This document shows, piece by piece, positions 44,523 to 54,135 of a stretch of 64,000 nucleotides of DNA. The translations under genes and the position numbers were made by a program. Every line of letters begins with the position of its first letter. The first letter of the stretch is position 1. The DNA is from an uncultured Methanoregula sp. (GTDB lineage Archaea > Halobacteriota > Methanomicrobia > Methanomicrobiales > Methanospirillaceae), in contig NZ_OY787453.1 of assembly GCF_963678795.1 (NCBI RefSeq), forward strand, positions 992,001 to 1,056,000. Reading direction: 5' to 3'. A model generated the notes under the pieces. That model ran no database searches. It was not told the origin of the DNA and saw nothing but the letters and a program-made list of their open reading frames with translations.

Positions 44523-45422
44523 TCAGTCTGCTGCGGCGGGGGCCTGCCGTATCCAGGTCCGGAGTCGCAGCCCGTTTACGCAGAGTGTGATACCCAGGAG
44601 AATCGTGACAGCACCGAGAACTTCAACCAGTATAACGAGGATACCCTTAGGACAGATGAGCAGGAGAATAGTAATGGCAAGCGAGATGATGCCGATCGCC
44701 ATGCGGCTGTAAAATCCTTCAGGCACTGCGTGTCTCCCTTTTGCCACCCGTGAGAGCAGCATGCCTGCACTTGCAATCATCCAGACCGTAAGGAGAGCAA
44801 GGATGCCTGCCACCCAGTAGTCCATGGGCAGGAGAAACGCGAGGATTCCTGCACAGAATATTACGATTCCCGAGAGGAGATCCCGGGTCATGTACTTCTC
44901 CCGCAACCTGGCACGGAATGTCCGGATGAACATCATGACCGCAATGCCAAGGATTGCAAGCGGGAGGAGCAGATCAAAAATGCGCTTGAAAACCTGAACC
45001 GGATTATTCAGGATAAAGAACCCAACAAGCCCCAGAAGAACCCCGTAAACGACCTGCTCCTGCCAGATGAACCGTTGTGTTCGTAATGTTTCTGCTGTGC
45101 TCTCCGTTTCTGCCCGCCGGGTATCCATGATGAGTGTCATGAACGTGTCACTGATCATGAGGATCAGGGGAGCGTCGTCGATGAGGTGCAGCAGGGGATT
45201 TTTTTTCGGGTCATACCGGTCCAGGTGCACCCGCCATTCGGTTTTTGTCTCATGCACATGATACCGGCCTTTCCGGTAACTTGCGATGGTGCCCGGGGAG
45301 GGAACATTGATCCGTGACTGAACCCATCCGGTATCAAGAGGCTCGGTGACCGTTACTTTCGGTATCGCCACTTCCCATATGCCCTGACTTAACGGTTCTA
45401 AAAAGTCATCCAGCTTAGTCAC
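44523..45422 (-). CDS. Membrane protein with HdeD/DUF308-like helices
   Basis: A 299-residue protein. The first 110 residues are soluble and contain aromatic and basic residues (RKGRYHVHETKTEWRVHLDR). The next part has about six membrane helices (VVYGVLLGLVGFFILNN, LLLPLAILGIAVMMFI, GIVIFCAGILAFLLPM and others) with repeated short helix pairs as in the HdeD/DUF308 family. Function is unknown; acid-stress roles are known only for bacterial HdeD. The gene is upstream of the USP-GNAT gene on the same strand (149-base gap). Confidence 0.65.
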   Translation of the reverse strand: MTKLDDFLEPLSQGIWEVAIPKVTVTEPLDTGWVQSRINVPSPGTIASYRKGRYHVHETKTEWRVHLDRYDPKKNPLLHLIDDAPLILMISDTFMTLIMDTRRAETESTAETLRTQRFIWQEQVVYGVLLGLVGFFILNNPVQVFKRIFDLLLPLAILGIAVMMFIRTFRARLREKYMTRDLLSGIVIFCAGILAFLLPMDYWVAGILALLTVWMIASAGMLLSRVAKGRHAVPEGFYSRMAIGIISLAITILLLICPKGILVILVEVLGAVTILLGITLCVNGLRLRTWIRQAPAAAD

Positions 45423-45546
45423 GATTCATTTCCCAGTCGTTCCCTACGATCACTACGATGTACTACCATGTTAATAAACCGGATTTGAAAAAAAATTACC
45501 CGTAATCCCCGGTCAGGGTAAATCTTTTCAAAGGTGTTTTCCGGTA

Positions 45547-47166
45547 TCAGAACCCGCTCTCAAGCCCTTCGCGGATATCTTTCTTCTTCTCTTTGTTGAG
45601 TTCCGCGATGTAATCCTCGTACCGGTGGATACGGGTGCTGACCGGGAACGGGATGCCGATCGTAGAGATGATAGCTTCGCCGGTATCAAGGGTCTGGATC
45701 TCGATCTCCATTTTGCTTAAGTCCTGCTTGGCGCTGCCCATGATGATCTCGCGGTCGCCCCGGTCGCCGAGGCCCATGACGACAAACGTGTTGATCTGGG
45801 CAAGCACTTTCTGGTCGATATTCTTGGGCTGCTGGGTCACGACGCATAGCCCTACTCCGAACTTCCTCCCCTCCATGGCGCATTCGCGGAAGATCTGGGT
45901 GGAAGATCCCCCGGATCCGAGAACCCGCTGGGCCTCCTCGATGGTGATGAGCACTTTTTTCTGTTCGGTCGGCTCTGCCTCGATCCCGAACTCCTCGGCT
46001 GATTTCCGGTGGGCCTGCATGATCCTCCGGGTGATCATCGAGAGGACGAAGAGTTCGCTCCGCTCCCCCATCCGGGGTATGTCGATGAGGACCACTTTGT
46101 TGTCATGGAGGTGCCGGAGGATCTCGGTTACAGAGGAGCCGGTCTCCCGGAAGAACTTACGGTTTCCCTGCGCGATGTTTCTGATCCGGCGCTGGATCAC
46201 CTGGAGGGTTCCCGGGTGGAATGATCCGAGTTTTTCGGCAATCTGCGGGTACGGCCCGATGTAACGGCCCTGTCTCACTTCATCCGGGAGAGTCTCGGCA
46301 TTTGCCTGCAGGAAGAACGGGATTATCTCGGTGCCGGAGAGATCATCGAGCGATTCGATGACATCCCGCTGGGCCTGCGAGAGATCATAGAGCAGGTTAA
46401 GGTCTGTCATCCGGAAATCATCGTAATCGAGCCAGAGGCTGGAAAGCGAGTACTTCTTCCGGTCGCTCTCGCTGATGGTGAAAACAACCAGCCCGTCCAT
46501 GCCGGTACTGTAATGGACGAGCCCGAGCGTCCTCTCCCCGGTGCTGGACTGTCCGCCCCGCACGTACTCGCCGTGGGGATCGACTACCAGGAGGCCGAAC
46601 TTCTGCATCTTCATGCAGGAGGCGCAGAACGTTTTCATGAAATTGGACTTGCCCATGCCGGTGGTGGCAAAAACGCCCATGTGCTGGGGGAGGACTTTGC
46701 TTGGGATCCTGACATGGATGTCCGCAAGAACGCCCTGGCCGGTCCGCATGACCCCGACTTCGATATCGCCCATGACTTTCGTCAGGAACGCGAAATCCTC
46801 GGTTTCGGGGATCTTTACGCCAGAGAACTTGGTCGGGACGGTGCGGGGTTTCCTGAAGATTCCTTTCTCGTCAACAAAGCCGAGCGGCACTGCCTCGACC
46901 CCGATAAAGACATCCTCCCCGAGACCGTAGAACTGCTCGGAGAACGGTCGGGTGTCCCAGTTCTGGTCGGCAAAGTTGCTCTCGTGAATGAGATCAACCA
47001 CTTTGGCATAGAACGAGTAGTTTTTTGTGGTATCGGTGATCTTCAGAATATCCCCGACGAACAGCTTTGCCGAGTGGGGGATGATGAACCGGTATGAAAG
47101 GACACTTTTTCCTATCAGGCGGAATTTTGTTTCATCAGCATTCTCAATATCGTTCAAAGTCATCAT
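45547..47166 (-). CDS. herA: HerA-family DNA translocase (DUF87 ATPase)
   Basis: About 539 residues from an ATG at 47164-47166 preceded by GGTG. It begins with a small beta-barrel (HAS-barrel) region (about 15-95). The ATPase has Walker A GVFATTGMGKSNFMK near residues 165-180, Walker B VLITIEEAQRVLG near 400 and the conserved arginine region. HerA forms a hexameric ring that works with NurA in 5'-end resection of double-strand breaks with Rad50/Mre11. It overlaps the upstream nurA stop by 23 bases. A broken C-terminal copy is at 42855-43014. Confidence 0.92.
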   Translation of the reverse strand: MMTLNDIENADETKFRLIGKSVLSYRFIIPHSAKLFVGDILKITDTTKNYSFYAKVVDLIHESNFADQNWDTRPFSEQFYGLGEDVFIGVEAVPLGFVDEKGIFRKPRTVPTKFSGVKIPETEDFAFLTKVMGDIEVGVMRTGQGVLADIHVRIPSKVLPQHMGVFATTGMGKSNFMKTFCASCMKMQKFGLLVVDPHGEYVRGGQSSTGERTLGLVHYSTGMDGLVVFTISESDRKKYSLSSLWLDYDDFRMTDLNLLYDLSQAQRDVIESLDDLSGTEIIPFFLQANAETLPDEVRQGRYIGPYPQIAEKLGSFHPGTLQVIQRRIRNIAQGNRKFFRETGSSVTEILRHLHDNKVVLIDIPRMGERSELFVLSMITRRIMQAHRKSAEEFGIEAEPTEQKKVLITIEEAQRVLGSGGSSTQIFRECAMEGRKFGVGLCVVTQQPKNIDQKVLAQINTFVVMGLGDRGDREIIMGSAKQDLSKMEIEIQTLDTGEAIISTIGIPFPVSTRIHRYEDYIAELNKEKKKDIREGLESGF

Positions 47167-48238
47167 GTAAATCACCAAAGAGGTCTTCGAATGTCCTGTT
47201 CCGCATTCCCTGTTTTGAGAGCCCGGCTTTTAAATCCTGCTGGATCTGCATTACCCGGGATTCGTCGATAGCAACCGTGCGGTGGGCGTCGAGGAGCGGG
47301 TAGGGATACCCGGGGATTCTCCCGTCACCGGAGCAGGCGGCAATAGCGTGCATGGTTGCCGCGATCGTCTCAACGCTCGTTCCTTTCGGCAGCTCCATCT
47401 TGAGCAGTCTCGGCACGCGGGAGCTGAGCGACGCGACAAAGATCTCCCCATGCCTCCCCTGCCGGTACTCGGTGTGGTCCAGAAGATGTTCATCGATCTT
47501 TATCCACCAGGGGCCGGATATGTCGAACTGGTCAGTAAGGCCGCTTACTGCGGGGAGGAGCGGGTGGCCGCCGCCCCAGGTTGCCCGGGTCCGCTTTGCC
47601 ACGGCCGCAAGGAGAAGCCCGCGTTCCTGTGCCGTCGTGATGATGGAGGAGAGAACCGGCTCGTGGTTCTGGCTGGAAACCCGAAGGGCCCCGTCGATGA
47701 GGAGGAGTGCGCCGGCAGGCAGGGTCTTTGCGGTCTCGCGGGTCACCCAGTACTCCAGCGTGTCGCGGAGAGCGTTAACCGCCTTCTCGAGATCGCTGTT
47801 GTCGAGACCCTTGTGGGGCGGGACGCCGAAGCATTCTTCGAACATCACCGGGAAGTCCAGGTTCCGGTGACCGGGTCCGATGGTGACGAGCGTGAGGGGC
47901 GTACTGGCCCGGTTATGCCGCTCGTTTGCAAGAAACGTTGTCCGGGCTGCCTGTATGGCGGCAAGGGAAATGCTTCCCCCTTCCAGGATCATGGCATTGG
48001 ATCCGTCGACGGCACTCACCATGCCGGAAGGAACGCGGGTGATGGGGTGGATATCGTCTTTTGTAATCCCGCTCTTATCGGCAAAGAGTGCGACCAGGTC
48101 TCCCGGGACATGTGCGGCTATATGCACAAGCGCCCTGCTGACCGACTCCTCGTAGGAAGTGCGGCTGTCCCTCATTCCAGATACCTTATCCTGTGCAGGG
48201 TCTTCTGGGATTGCTTCGTGATATCCGTTTTCCGTCAT
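47144..48238 (-). CDS. nurA: NurA 5'-3' nuclease
   Basis: About 364 residues. The ATG at 48236-48238 is chosen because a TATA box lies about 30 bases upstream. The family core is present: SAVDGSNAMILEGG (the conserved Asp/metal region), LLIDGALRVSS, the WWIKIDEHLLDHTEYR part and the C-terminal HRTVAIDESRV. NurA degrades the 5' strand of broken DNA ends as a dimer bound to the HerA ring. Gene order nurA-herA with overlapping ends is the usual archaeal operon and supports both calls. Confidence 0.9.
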   Translation of the reverse strand: MTENGYHEAIPEDPAQDKVSGMRDSRTSYEESVSRALVHIAAHVPGDLVALFADKSGITKDDIHPITRVPSGMVSAVDGSNAMILEGGSISLAAIQAARTTFLANERHNRASTPLTLVTIGPGHRNLDFPVMFEECFGVPPHKGLDNSDLEKAVNALRDTLEYWVTRETAKTLPAGALLLIDGALRVSSQNHEPVLSSIITTAQERGLLLAAVAKRTRATWGGGHPLLPAVSGLTDQFDISGPWWIKIDEHLLDHTEYRQGRHGEIFVASLSSRVPRLLKMELPKGTSVETIAATMHAIAACSGDGRIPGYPYPLLDAHRTVAIDESRVMQIQQDLKAGLSKQGMRNRTFEDLFGDLHDDFERY

Positions 48239-48265
48239 CCGTTGAATTCTATTTTGGCATGTAAT

Positions 48266-48276
48266 GGGATATAAGG
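48266..48276 (-). promoter_or_regulatory. TATA box of the nurA-herA operon
   Basis: On the minus strand CCTTATATCCC is centred about 32 bases before the nurA ATG. That predicts an mRNA leader of only a few bases and supports the chosen start. Confidence 0.5.
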
Positions 48277-48429
48277 AGGTGGGGGTGCGGCGGGAAACTG
48301 GAATTGATGCATGGCCGGGATTATTCACACAATGAAATCCGGAATCCCGGTTCTGTCAGACTCAAGAGAGAGCTGCCCGTTGTTTCCGGCTCGGATAGAA
48401 TTAAATATCCCGATAGGGAAGCATGAAGT

Positions 48430-48837
48430 ATGCCACTCATGACATGGAATGATGAACTGAGTGTAAAAGTCACAGAGATTGACGACCAGCACAAGAAGCT
48501 TATCGGGCTTATCAACAACCTGCACGATGCCATGAAAGTCGGACAGGGAAAACAGGTGCTGGAATCGACACTTCAGGAGCTTGCATCGTATACTGTCTAC
48601 CACTTTCAGACGGAAGAGAAGTACATGCAGAAGTTCAGCTATCCCGGGTATCCTGCGCACAAGATGAAGCACGATGCATTTGTCAAAAAAATCTCTGATT
48701 TCCAGAAAGATTACCATGCCGGCCGCCTCGGCATTTCCCTTGATCTCATGAATTTCCTCAAGGAATGGGTTACAACGCACATCAGGGATACCGACCGGCA
48801 GTACTCCGATACGTTTGTAAAAGCGGGGCTCAGGTAA
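48430..48837 (+). CDS. Bacteriohemerythrin
   Basis: A 135-residue di-iron oxygen-binding protein. All seven iron ligands are at the expected spacing: H21 (DDQHKKL), H58 and E62 (HFQTEE), H77 and H81 (HKMKH), H117 and D122 (HIRDTD). In strict anaerobes it is thought to bind or scavenge oxygen, or to deliver or sense it. It is a soluble single-domain protein with no signal peptide. It stands alone, divergent from nurA-herA. Confidence 0.95.
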   Translation: MPLMTWNDELSVKVTEIDDQHKKLIGLINNLHDAMKVGQGKQVLESTLQELASYTVYHFQTEEKYMQKFSYPGYPAHKMKHDAFVKKISDFQKDYHAGRLGISLDLMNFLKEWVTTHIRDTDRQYSDTFVKAGLR

Positions 48838-49162
48838 GGCGGGAATAAGCCGGGAGTATTCTGGCGATGCAGGATTCAGGCTCCCTGTGCATGCGGGGGA
48901 AAAACCATCCGTCACGAGGCCCCCGTATGATCCGGTCAGCCTTGGCAGAAGGTTTCCGGAAGGCATCCCTGAAAAAAACAGGAATTGCCCGCAAACTGCC
49001 ACGCATCTTTCGGCACGGTGATCTCGGACCGGGTGCCATTGCCCGTTGATGTGACCGGCCCGGCCTCCTCTTTTGTTGCCGTGGACTAAACATATTTATC
49101 TGTTCTCGGGACATGGATGGATAGACTATCGTACTCCTTTATCCGGGGTACAGGAGATCAGC
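48838..49162. other. Intergenic region with the V4R gene promoter
   Basis: A short open frame at 48867-49049 (60 residues, very basic) has no ribosome-binding site or homology that I can see and is not called. CATATTTATC (about 49088-49097) is a fair TATA box for the downstream operon, and GGAG (49153-49156) precedes the ATG at 49163. Confidence 0.45.
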
Positions 49163-49690
49163 ATGACGGATACCGGCAGAAAATACCGTTTTTCATGGAA
49201 ACTCCTTGGCGATCTCAAGGCAGGAAGACCCAACCTCGGCCCTGTAACCCGCCTTGAGGTGTACCGCCTGATGCAGTACACTATGCGGGATGTCCTTGAG
49301 CAGGAGTACGGGACAGATAAGGCAGACGAGATCTTCTACAAGGCCGGGCTGCTTGCCGGCAAAGAGTTTTACAAAAATGTTGTAGGGACTCCTGCTGACC
49401 TGAATGAGTTTGTCCGGAATCTGCAGCAGATCCTCATGGAGATGAGTATCGGTATTCTCCGGATCGAGAAGGCGGACCCGGAGAACGGCTCCTTTGTCAT
49501 GACCGTGTCGGAGGACCTCGACTGCTCCGGCCTGCCTGAGACCGGTTTTGGTGTCTGCATCTATGATGAAGGATTCATTGCCGGCCTCATGGAATCGTTC
49601 ACCGGCGACTCTTTTGACGTTAAGGAGATCGACTGCTGGTGCACGGGCGATCGCACCTGCAGGTTTGCAGTAAACCGGATACCCCGGTAG
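49163..49690 (+). CDS. V4R-domain protein, probable small-molecule sensor
   Basis: About 175 residues from the ATG at 49163 with GGAG upstream. It ends in a V4R (4-vinyl reductase) domain: LEQEYGTDKADEIFYKAGLL, then VSEDLDCSGLPETGFGVCIY and the Cys-rich end DCWCTGDRTCRF. V4R domains bind small hydrophobic or tetrapyrrole-like ligands, and archaeal members sit near sensory kinases. It ends 10 bases before a large PAS kinase gene, so it likely supplies the ligand signal to it. The Cys/His set could hold a metal. Confidence 0.82.
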   Translation: MTDTGRKYRFSWKLLGDLKAGRPNLGPVTRLEVYRLMQYTMRDVLEQEYGTDKADEIFYKAGLLAGKEFYKNVVGTPADLNEFVRNLQQILMEMSIGILRIEKADPENGSFVMTVSEDLDCSGLPETGFGVCIYDEGFIAGLMESFTGDSFDVKEIDCWCTGDRTCRFAVNRIPR

Positions 49691-49699
49691 ATCCTTTCT

Positions 49700-52600
49700 A
49701 TGACCGACAGAAAAAGTACAGGACAATCCCCCGCTCCGGACAGCCTCAAAGAAGCACTGCAGGCAATTGAGGACACCCTCAGCACCGGCCATATTCCCGA
49801 AGGTCCTGTCATTTCTGCCGATGAAGAGACCCGGAAAAAACTGACAGCAATCCTTGCCGATATCGTTGCCACCCAGCAGTTTACCCTTGCCCTGGCAAAA
49901 GGCGACCTGTCGCAGGATCTTGCCGCAAAGGGGCGCATGGCCGGCTGCCTCAAGTCCCTGCAGTCCAACCTCCGGCACCTGACCTGGCAGGCCGGGCAGA
50001 TCGCCGGCGGCGACCTCTCCCAGCGGGTCCATTTCATGGGGGACTTCTCAGACTCGTTCAATGTCATGGTGGAGCATCTTTCCGAGAATGAGATTTACCG
50101 GGCGCAGCGGGAAGAGGAACTCCGGAGCGTAAATACCACCCTCGCCGATGAGATTATCGAACGCAGGACAATAGAGGAGAAGATCCGTCTCCAGAACCAG
50201 ATCTTTGAAACGATTGCAGAAGGTATCAACCTTGTCCGGTCCAGGGATGGTGTGATAGTATACACCAACTCAAAATTTGATCGGATGTTCGGGTATGATC
50301 AAGGGGAATTGATCGGCAAACATGTCTCCATTGTTAATGCTCCTGAAGAAACGAAGAGCCCGGCGGATACTGCCGGCGGGATCATGGCAATTCTCAACAG
50401 CCGGGGGGAATGGCGGGGAGAACTCAGAAACATCAAAAAGGACGGGACACTCTTCTGGTGTCTCGTGGTAATTTCCGCTTTTAAACATCCTGAATTTGGC
50501 AACGTCTGGATCTCAGCCCATACCGACATCACGGCCCGCAAGCGGGCCGAAGAATCCCTCCAGGAGAGCGAGGATCGCCTCAGGACCATTATCGAGCAGT
50601 CCCCGATGAGTATCCAGGTGATGACGCCGGATGGCCGGACCGTGCAGGTCAATCATGCCTTTGAGGAACTCTGGGGAGTAACCCTTGAGGATTTGAAGGA
50701 CTACAATATGCTGAAGGATGAACAGCTCACCCACGCCGGAATAATGCCCTTTATTGAGAAGGGCTTTTCCGGAGAAGCCGTCACGTTTTCCCCCATACAA
50801 TACGATACCCATATCACTCTTGGGTTAGGCGAGAAACGATGGGTTCAGGGTCGAATTTACCCGGTCCGGGATACCTCCGGCATTATCCGTAATGTCATTC
50901 TGGTGCACGAAGACATATCAGAACAAAAACAGGTGGAGGACGCACTCCGGTCAAGTGAAGGCCACCTGCGCACCCTGGTGCAGACCCTTCCCGATCTGAT
51001 CTGGCTGAAGGATACCGAAGGTACCTATCTCTCCTGCAATACCATGTTCGAACGTTTCTTCGGTGCAAAAGAAACGGATATCATCGGGAAAACTGATTTT
51101 GATTTTGTTGAAAAAGACCAGGCCGGCTTTTTCCGCGAACGTGACCGTATTGCCATGGAAGCGGGCATGCCGGTGAGCAACGAGGAATGGATCACGTTTG
51201 CTGATGATGGCCACCGTGCGTTGCTGGAGACCATCAAGACGCCCATGTATGATACCGGGGGAAAACTCATCGGTGTCCTGGGCATCGGGCACGATATTAC
51301 CCGGCGCAAGAAGATTGAGGATGACCTGCGCCAGAGCGAAGAGCGGTTCCGCACCATGAGCGAGACTTCGCTCACCGGGATCTATATTTTCCTGGACGGA
51401 GTTGTGAAATACGTCAATCCCACGTTTGCAAGGATTTACGGGTATACCCCCGGGGAAATGACGGGTATGGACCCCATGACCCTGGTCCATCCGGACGACC
51501 GGGCCCGGGTCCGTGAAAAAATGCAGGGCCGTCTTGACCGTGAGGAGGAGATCAGTGTCTATGAATGCAGGATGGTGACCAGAGATAACCGGACCCTCTT
51601 TGTGAATATCATGGGAGTACTCATCCCTTACGAAGGCCGGCTGGCAATTTCCGGTAACCTGCTGGACATAACGGAACGAAAACGTGCGGAGGAAGTATTG
51701 CGGGAGAGCGAGGAACGGTACCGTACCCTGTTTGACGAATCTCCCATCTCCCTGTGGGAAGAAGACCTATCAGACATAAGGTACTGGTTTGACACGAGGA
51801 AGGGAGAAGGTATCCGGGATTTCAGGAATTATTTCGAGACACACCCGGAAGAGGTCGTGTCCTGTGTCAGGATGGTGAATGTAACACGGATCAACCATGC
51901 AAGCACGGCTCTCTTTGGTGCACGTTCCCTGCAGGAATTTTCCGAGGGCCTTTCATCAGTTTTTACCCCGGAATCCTATGATATGTTCCGGGAAGAACTC
52001 GTTGCCCTGAGCCAGGGGAAGACCGGGTTTGAGTGTGAGGTTTTTGTTCAGACCCTCTCGGGTGAAAAAAAGATCACGTTATTGAAACTGATCGTGGTTC
52101 CCGGCTTTGAACAGACCCTCGGAAAAGTAGTGGTATCGCTCCTTGATATCACCGAGCGGAAGAAAATGGAAGATGCGCTGCGGCAGGCGAACAAGAAGAT
52201 CGGCATGCTCTCCTCCATCACACGGCACGATATCCGCAACCAGCTCCTCTCGCTGCGGGGCTTCCTGGGACTCTCCCGAATGAAAACAAAAGACCCGGAA
52301 CTCCTCCGGTTTCTCGCCAAAGGGGATAGTGCAGCAGAAGCGATTGGCAGCCAGATCGAGTTCACAAAATATTACGAAGACATCGGGGTCAATGCGCCGG
52401 AATGGCAGGATATTATCGAGCTTATCCAGACGGCACGATCCCAGTTGCCGATTCCTGATACCATAGATGTCAAGGTCGATCTCTCCCCCGTGAAGGTATT
52501 TGCTGATGGGCTTATTGAGAAAGTATTCTACAATCTATTGGAAAACACGCTCCGCCACGGTGAACGGGTCAGCCGGATCCGGCTCTCCTTCCATGAAACA

Positions 52601-52834
52601 GATCGCGGCGCGGAGATCGTGTACGAGGACAACGGCGTCGGGATCTCTCCCGAAGACAAGCCCCATCTCTTCCAGAAAGGGTTTGGCAAAAATACCGGTC
52701 TGGGTCTCTTCCTCTCGCAGGAGATCCTTGCCATTACGGGCCTGACGATGCGGGAGACCGGTGAACCTGGTAAAGGGGTGCGGTTCGTGATCACTATACC
52801 AAAAGACGGATACAGGCTTTCCGGGAATGAGTAA
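49700..52834 (+). CDS. Multi-PAS cytosolic histidine kinase
   Basis: A 1044-residue protein with no membrane helix. Residues 55-135 include a HAMP-like region (LAKGDLSQDLAAKG, QIAGGDLSQRVHFMGDFSD). About five PAS domains follow (roughly 165-285, 290-405, 410-530, 540-655 and 665-825). The first is close to a PAS in the kinase at 56461 (QIFETIAEG, VNAPEE, HPEFG-VWISAHTDI). The acceptor box is SSITRHDIRNQLLSL near 840, and the HATPase has NLLENTLRHGERV, EDNGVGISPED and TGLGLFLSQEIL. It follows the V4R gene by 9 bases in one operon. Confidence 0.92.
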   Translation: MTDRKSTGQSPAPDSLKEALQAIEDTLSTGHIPEGPVISADEETRKKLTAILADIVATQQFTLALAKGDLSQDLAAKGRMAGCLKSLQSNLRHLTWQAGQIAGGDLSQRVHFMGDFSDSFNVMVEHLSENEIYRAQREEELRSVNTTLADEIIERRTIEEKIRLQNQIFETIAEGINLVRSRDGVIVYTNSKFDRMFGYDQGELIGKHVSIVNAPEETKSPADTAGGIMAILNSRGEWRGELRNIKKDGTLFWCLVVISAFKHPEFGNVWISAHTDITARKRAEESLQESEDRLRTIIEQSPMSIQVMTPDGRTVQVNHAFEELWGVTLEDLKDYNMLKDEQLTHAGIMPFIEKGFSGEAVTFSPIQYDTHITLGLGEKRWVQGRIYPVRDTSGIIRNVILVHEDISEQKQVEDALRSSEGHLRTLVQTLPDLIWLKDTEGTYLSCNTMFERFFGAKETDIIGKTDFDFVEKDQAGFFRERDRIAMEAGMPVSNEEWITFADDGHRALLETIKTPMYDTGGKLIGVLGIGHDITRRKKIEDDLRQSEERFRTMSETSLTGIYIFLDGVVKYVNPTFARIYGYTPGEMTGMDPMTLVHPDDRARVREKMQGRLDREEEISVYECRMVTRDNRTLFVNIMGVLIPYEGRLAISGNLLDITERKRAEEVLRESEERYRTLFDESPISLWEEDLSDIRYWFDTRKGEGIRDFRNYFETHPEEVVSCVRMVNVTRINHASTALFGARSLQEFSEGLSSVFTPESYDMFREELVALSQGKTGFECEVFVQTLSGEKKITLLKLIVVPGFEQTLGKVVVSLLDITERKKMEDALRQANKKIGMLSSITRHDIRNQLLSLRGFLGLSRMKTKDPELLRFLAKGDSAAEAIGSQIEFTKYYEDIGVNAPEWQDIIELIQTARSQLPIPDTIDVKVDLSPVKVFADGLIEKVFYNLLENTLRHGERVSRIRLSFHETDRGAEIVYEDNGVGISPEDKPHLFQKGFGKNTGLGLFLSQEILAITGLTMRETGEPGKGVRFVITIPKDGYRLSGNE

Positions 52835-52971
52835 CCGGGTATTCACGGTTCCCGGTTGCGTCAGTATGCTGTGTTTATCCGGCGCCTGCGGACCTTTTTT
52901 ATATCGTGTTCTGGGATATGTTTTAATATATCCTGCATTGAATGGGTCAGTAACCACACGGGAGGTTTCCC

Positions 52972-54135
52972 ATGGTGCTTGCTACTCTTGAAATGAGAAA
53001 ATTTGTGGCCCCTGAATTCGTTATCGGGAGCGATGCCCGCCGGCTTGCCGGCAGGTATGCAAAAAATTTCGGTGCTACCAATGTGTTTGTTGTCACGGGG
53101 CCAAATATCATCAAAGCCGGATGGGTAAAGGATGTGACGGACAGTCTCGATGCGGAAGGTATCCGGTATACCATTTTTTCCGATGTTACCCCCAATCCCC
53201 GGGACTTTGAGGTGATGAACGGAGCGGAACTGTACGAGCAGAAAGGCTGCAATGCAATTATCGCTGTCGGTGGCGGAAGTCCGATTGACTGTGCCAAAGG
53301 GATCGGGATCGTTGCCTCCAATAAAAAACATATTCTTACCTTTGAAGGTGTAGACACTGTCGCGCTGCCTCCACCCCCGTTAATCTGCATCCCGACAACC
53401 GCAGGGACCGGTGCTGACGTTTCACAGTTTGCCATCATCAACGATACGAAAAGAAGAGTGAAGATCGCGATCATCAGCAAAAAGATCGTTCCGGATATCG
53501 CGCTTGTCGATCCTGTTCCCCTGACCTCCCTTTCACCGGACCTTACTGCCAATACGGGGATGGATGCGATAACCCACAGCGTGGAGGCATATGTTTCCAA
53601 CGCCAGCTCACCGGTTACCGACACGCTGGCACTTGAATCGATCGCACAGATGAGCGATTACCTGCTTTTGGCCCAGAGAAACCCGGGGAATATCGAATAC
53701 CGGAACCAGACCCTGCTGGGCAGCCTTCTCGGGGGGCTGGCATTCTCCAACGCGAGTCTCGGGATAGTCCATGCCATGGCACACAGTCTCGGGGGCTTCT
53801 CGGACCTTCCCCATGGTGCATGCAACGCCATCCTGCTGGGGCCGGTGATTGAATTTAATTTCGAGGCATGCCCTGACCGGTACGAGGCTATCGGGAATAA
53901 ACTGAACGCGGGCTCCGCCGGCCGCTCCCCCGAAGAAATAAAGAACAACGTATTGTCCGCCATCAGGTCGCTGCGGGAATCCCTGGGTGACACGCACACC
54001 CTGTCGGGACTGGGTGTATCATATGCGGATATCCCCGAGCTTGCAAAGAAAGCAAAACGGGATCCCTGCCTTGCAACCAATCCCCGGATACCAACCATTG
54101 CGGATATCGAACGGATCTATGAACGCGCCTTCTGA
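52972..54135 (+). CDS. Iron-containing alcohol dehydrogenase
   Basis: A 387-residue group III NAD(P)-dependent alcohol dehydrogenase. The nucleotide site is VGGGSPIDCAKGIG and IPTTAGTGADVSQFAI. The Fe ligands fall at the exact family spacing: D198, H202 (DAITH), H267 (HAMAH) and H281 (PHGACNA). It would reduce aldehydes or oxidise alcohols; the substrate cannot be told. It follows the PAS kinase by 137 bases and overlaps the next sensor gene by 17 bases, so sensing and metabolism may be linked. Confidence 0.94.
   Translation: MVLATLEMRKFVAPEFVIGSDARRLAGRYAKNFGATNVFVVTGPNIIKAGWVKDVTDSLDAEGIRYTIFSDVTPNPRDFEVMNGAELYEQKGCNAIIAVGGGSPIDCAKGIGIVASNKKHILTFEGVDTVALPPPPLICIPTTAGTGADVSQFAIINDTKRRVKIAIISKKIVPDIALVDPVPLTSLSPDLTANTGMDAITHSVEAYVSNASSPVTDTLALESIAQMSDYLLLAQRNPGNIEYRNQTLLGSLLGGLAFSNASLGIVHAMAHSLGGFSDLPHGACNAILLGPVIEFNFEACPDRYEAIGNKLNAGSAGRSPEEIKNNVLSAIRSLRESLGDTHTLSGLGVSYADIPELAKKAKRDPCLATNPRIPTIADIERIYERAF

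Noticed and set aside
47282..48274. A 330-codon open frame on the plus strand
   Set aside because: It mirrors nurA, which is supported by motifs, operon position and a TATA box.
48867..49049. A 60-codon basic open frame
   Set aside because: No ribosome-binding site, promoter or similarity was seen. It could be a small gene but I cannot support it.
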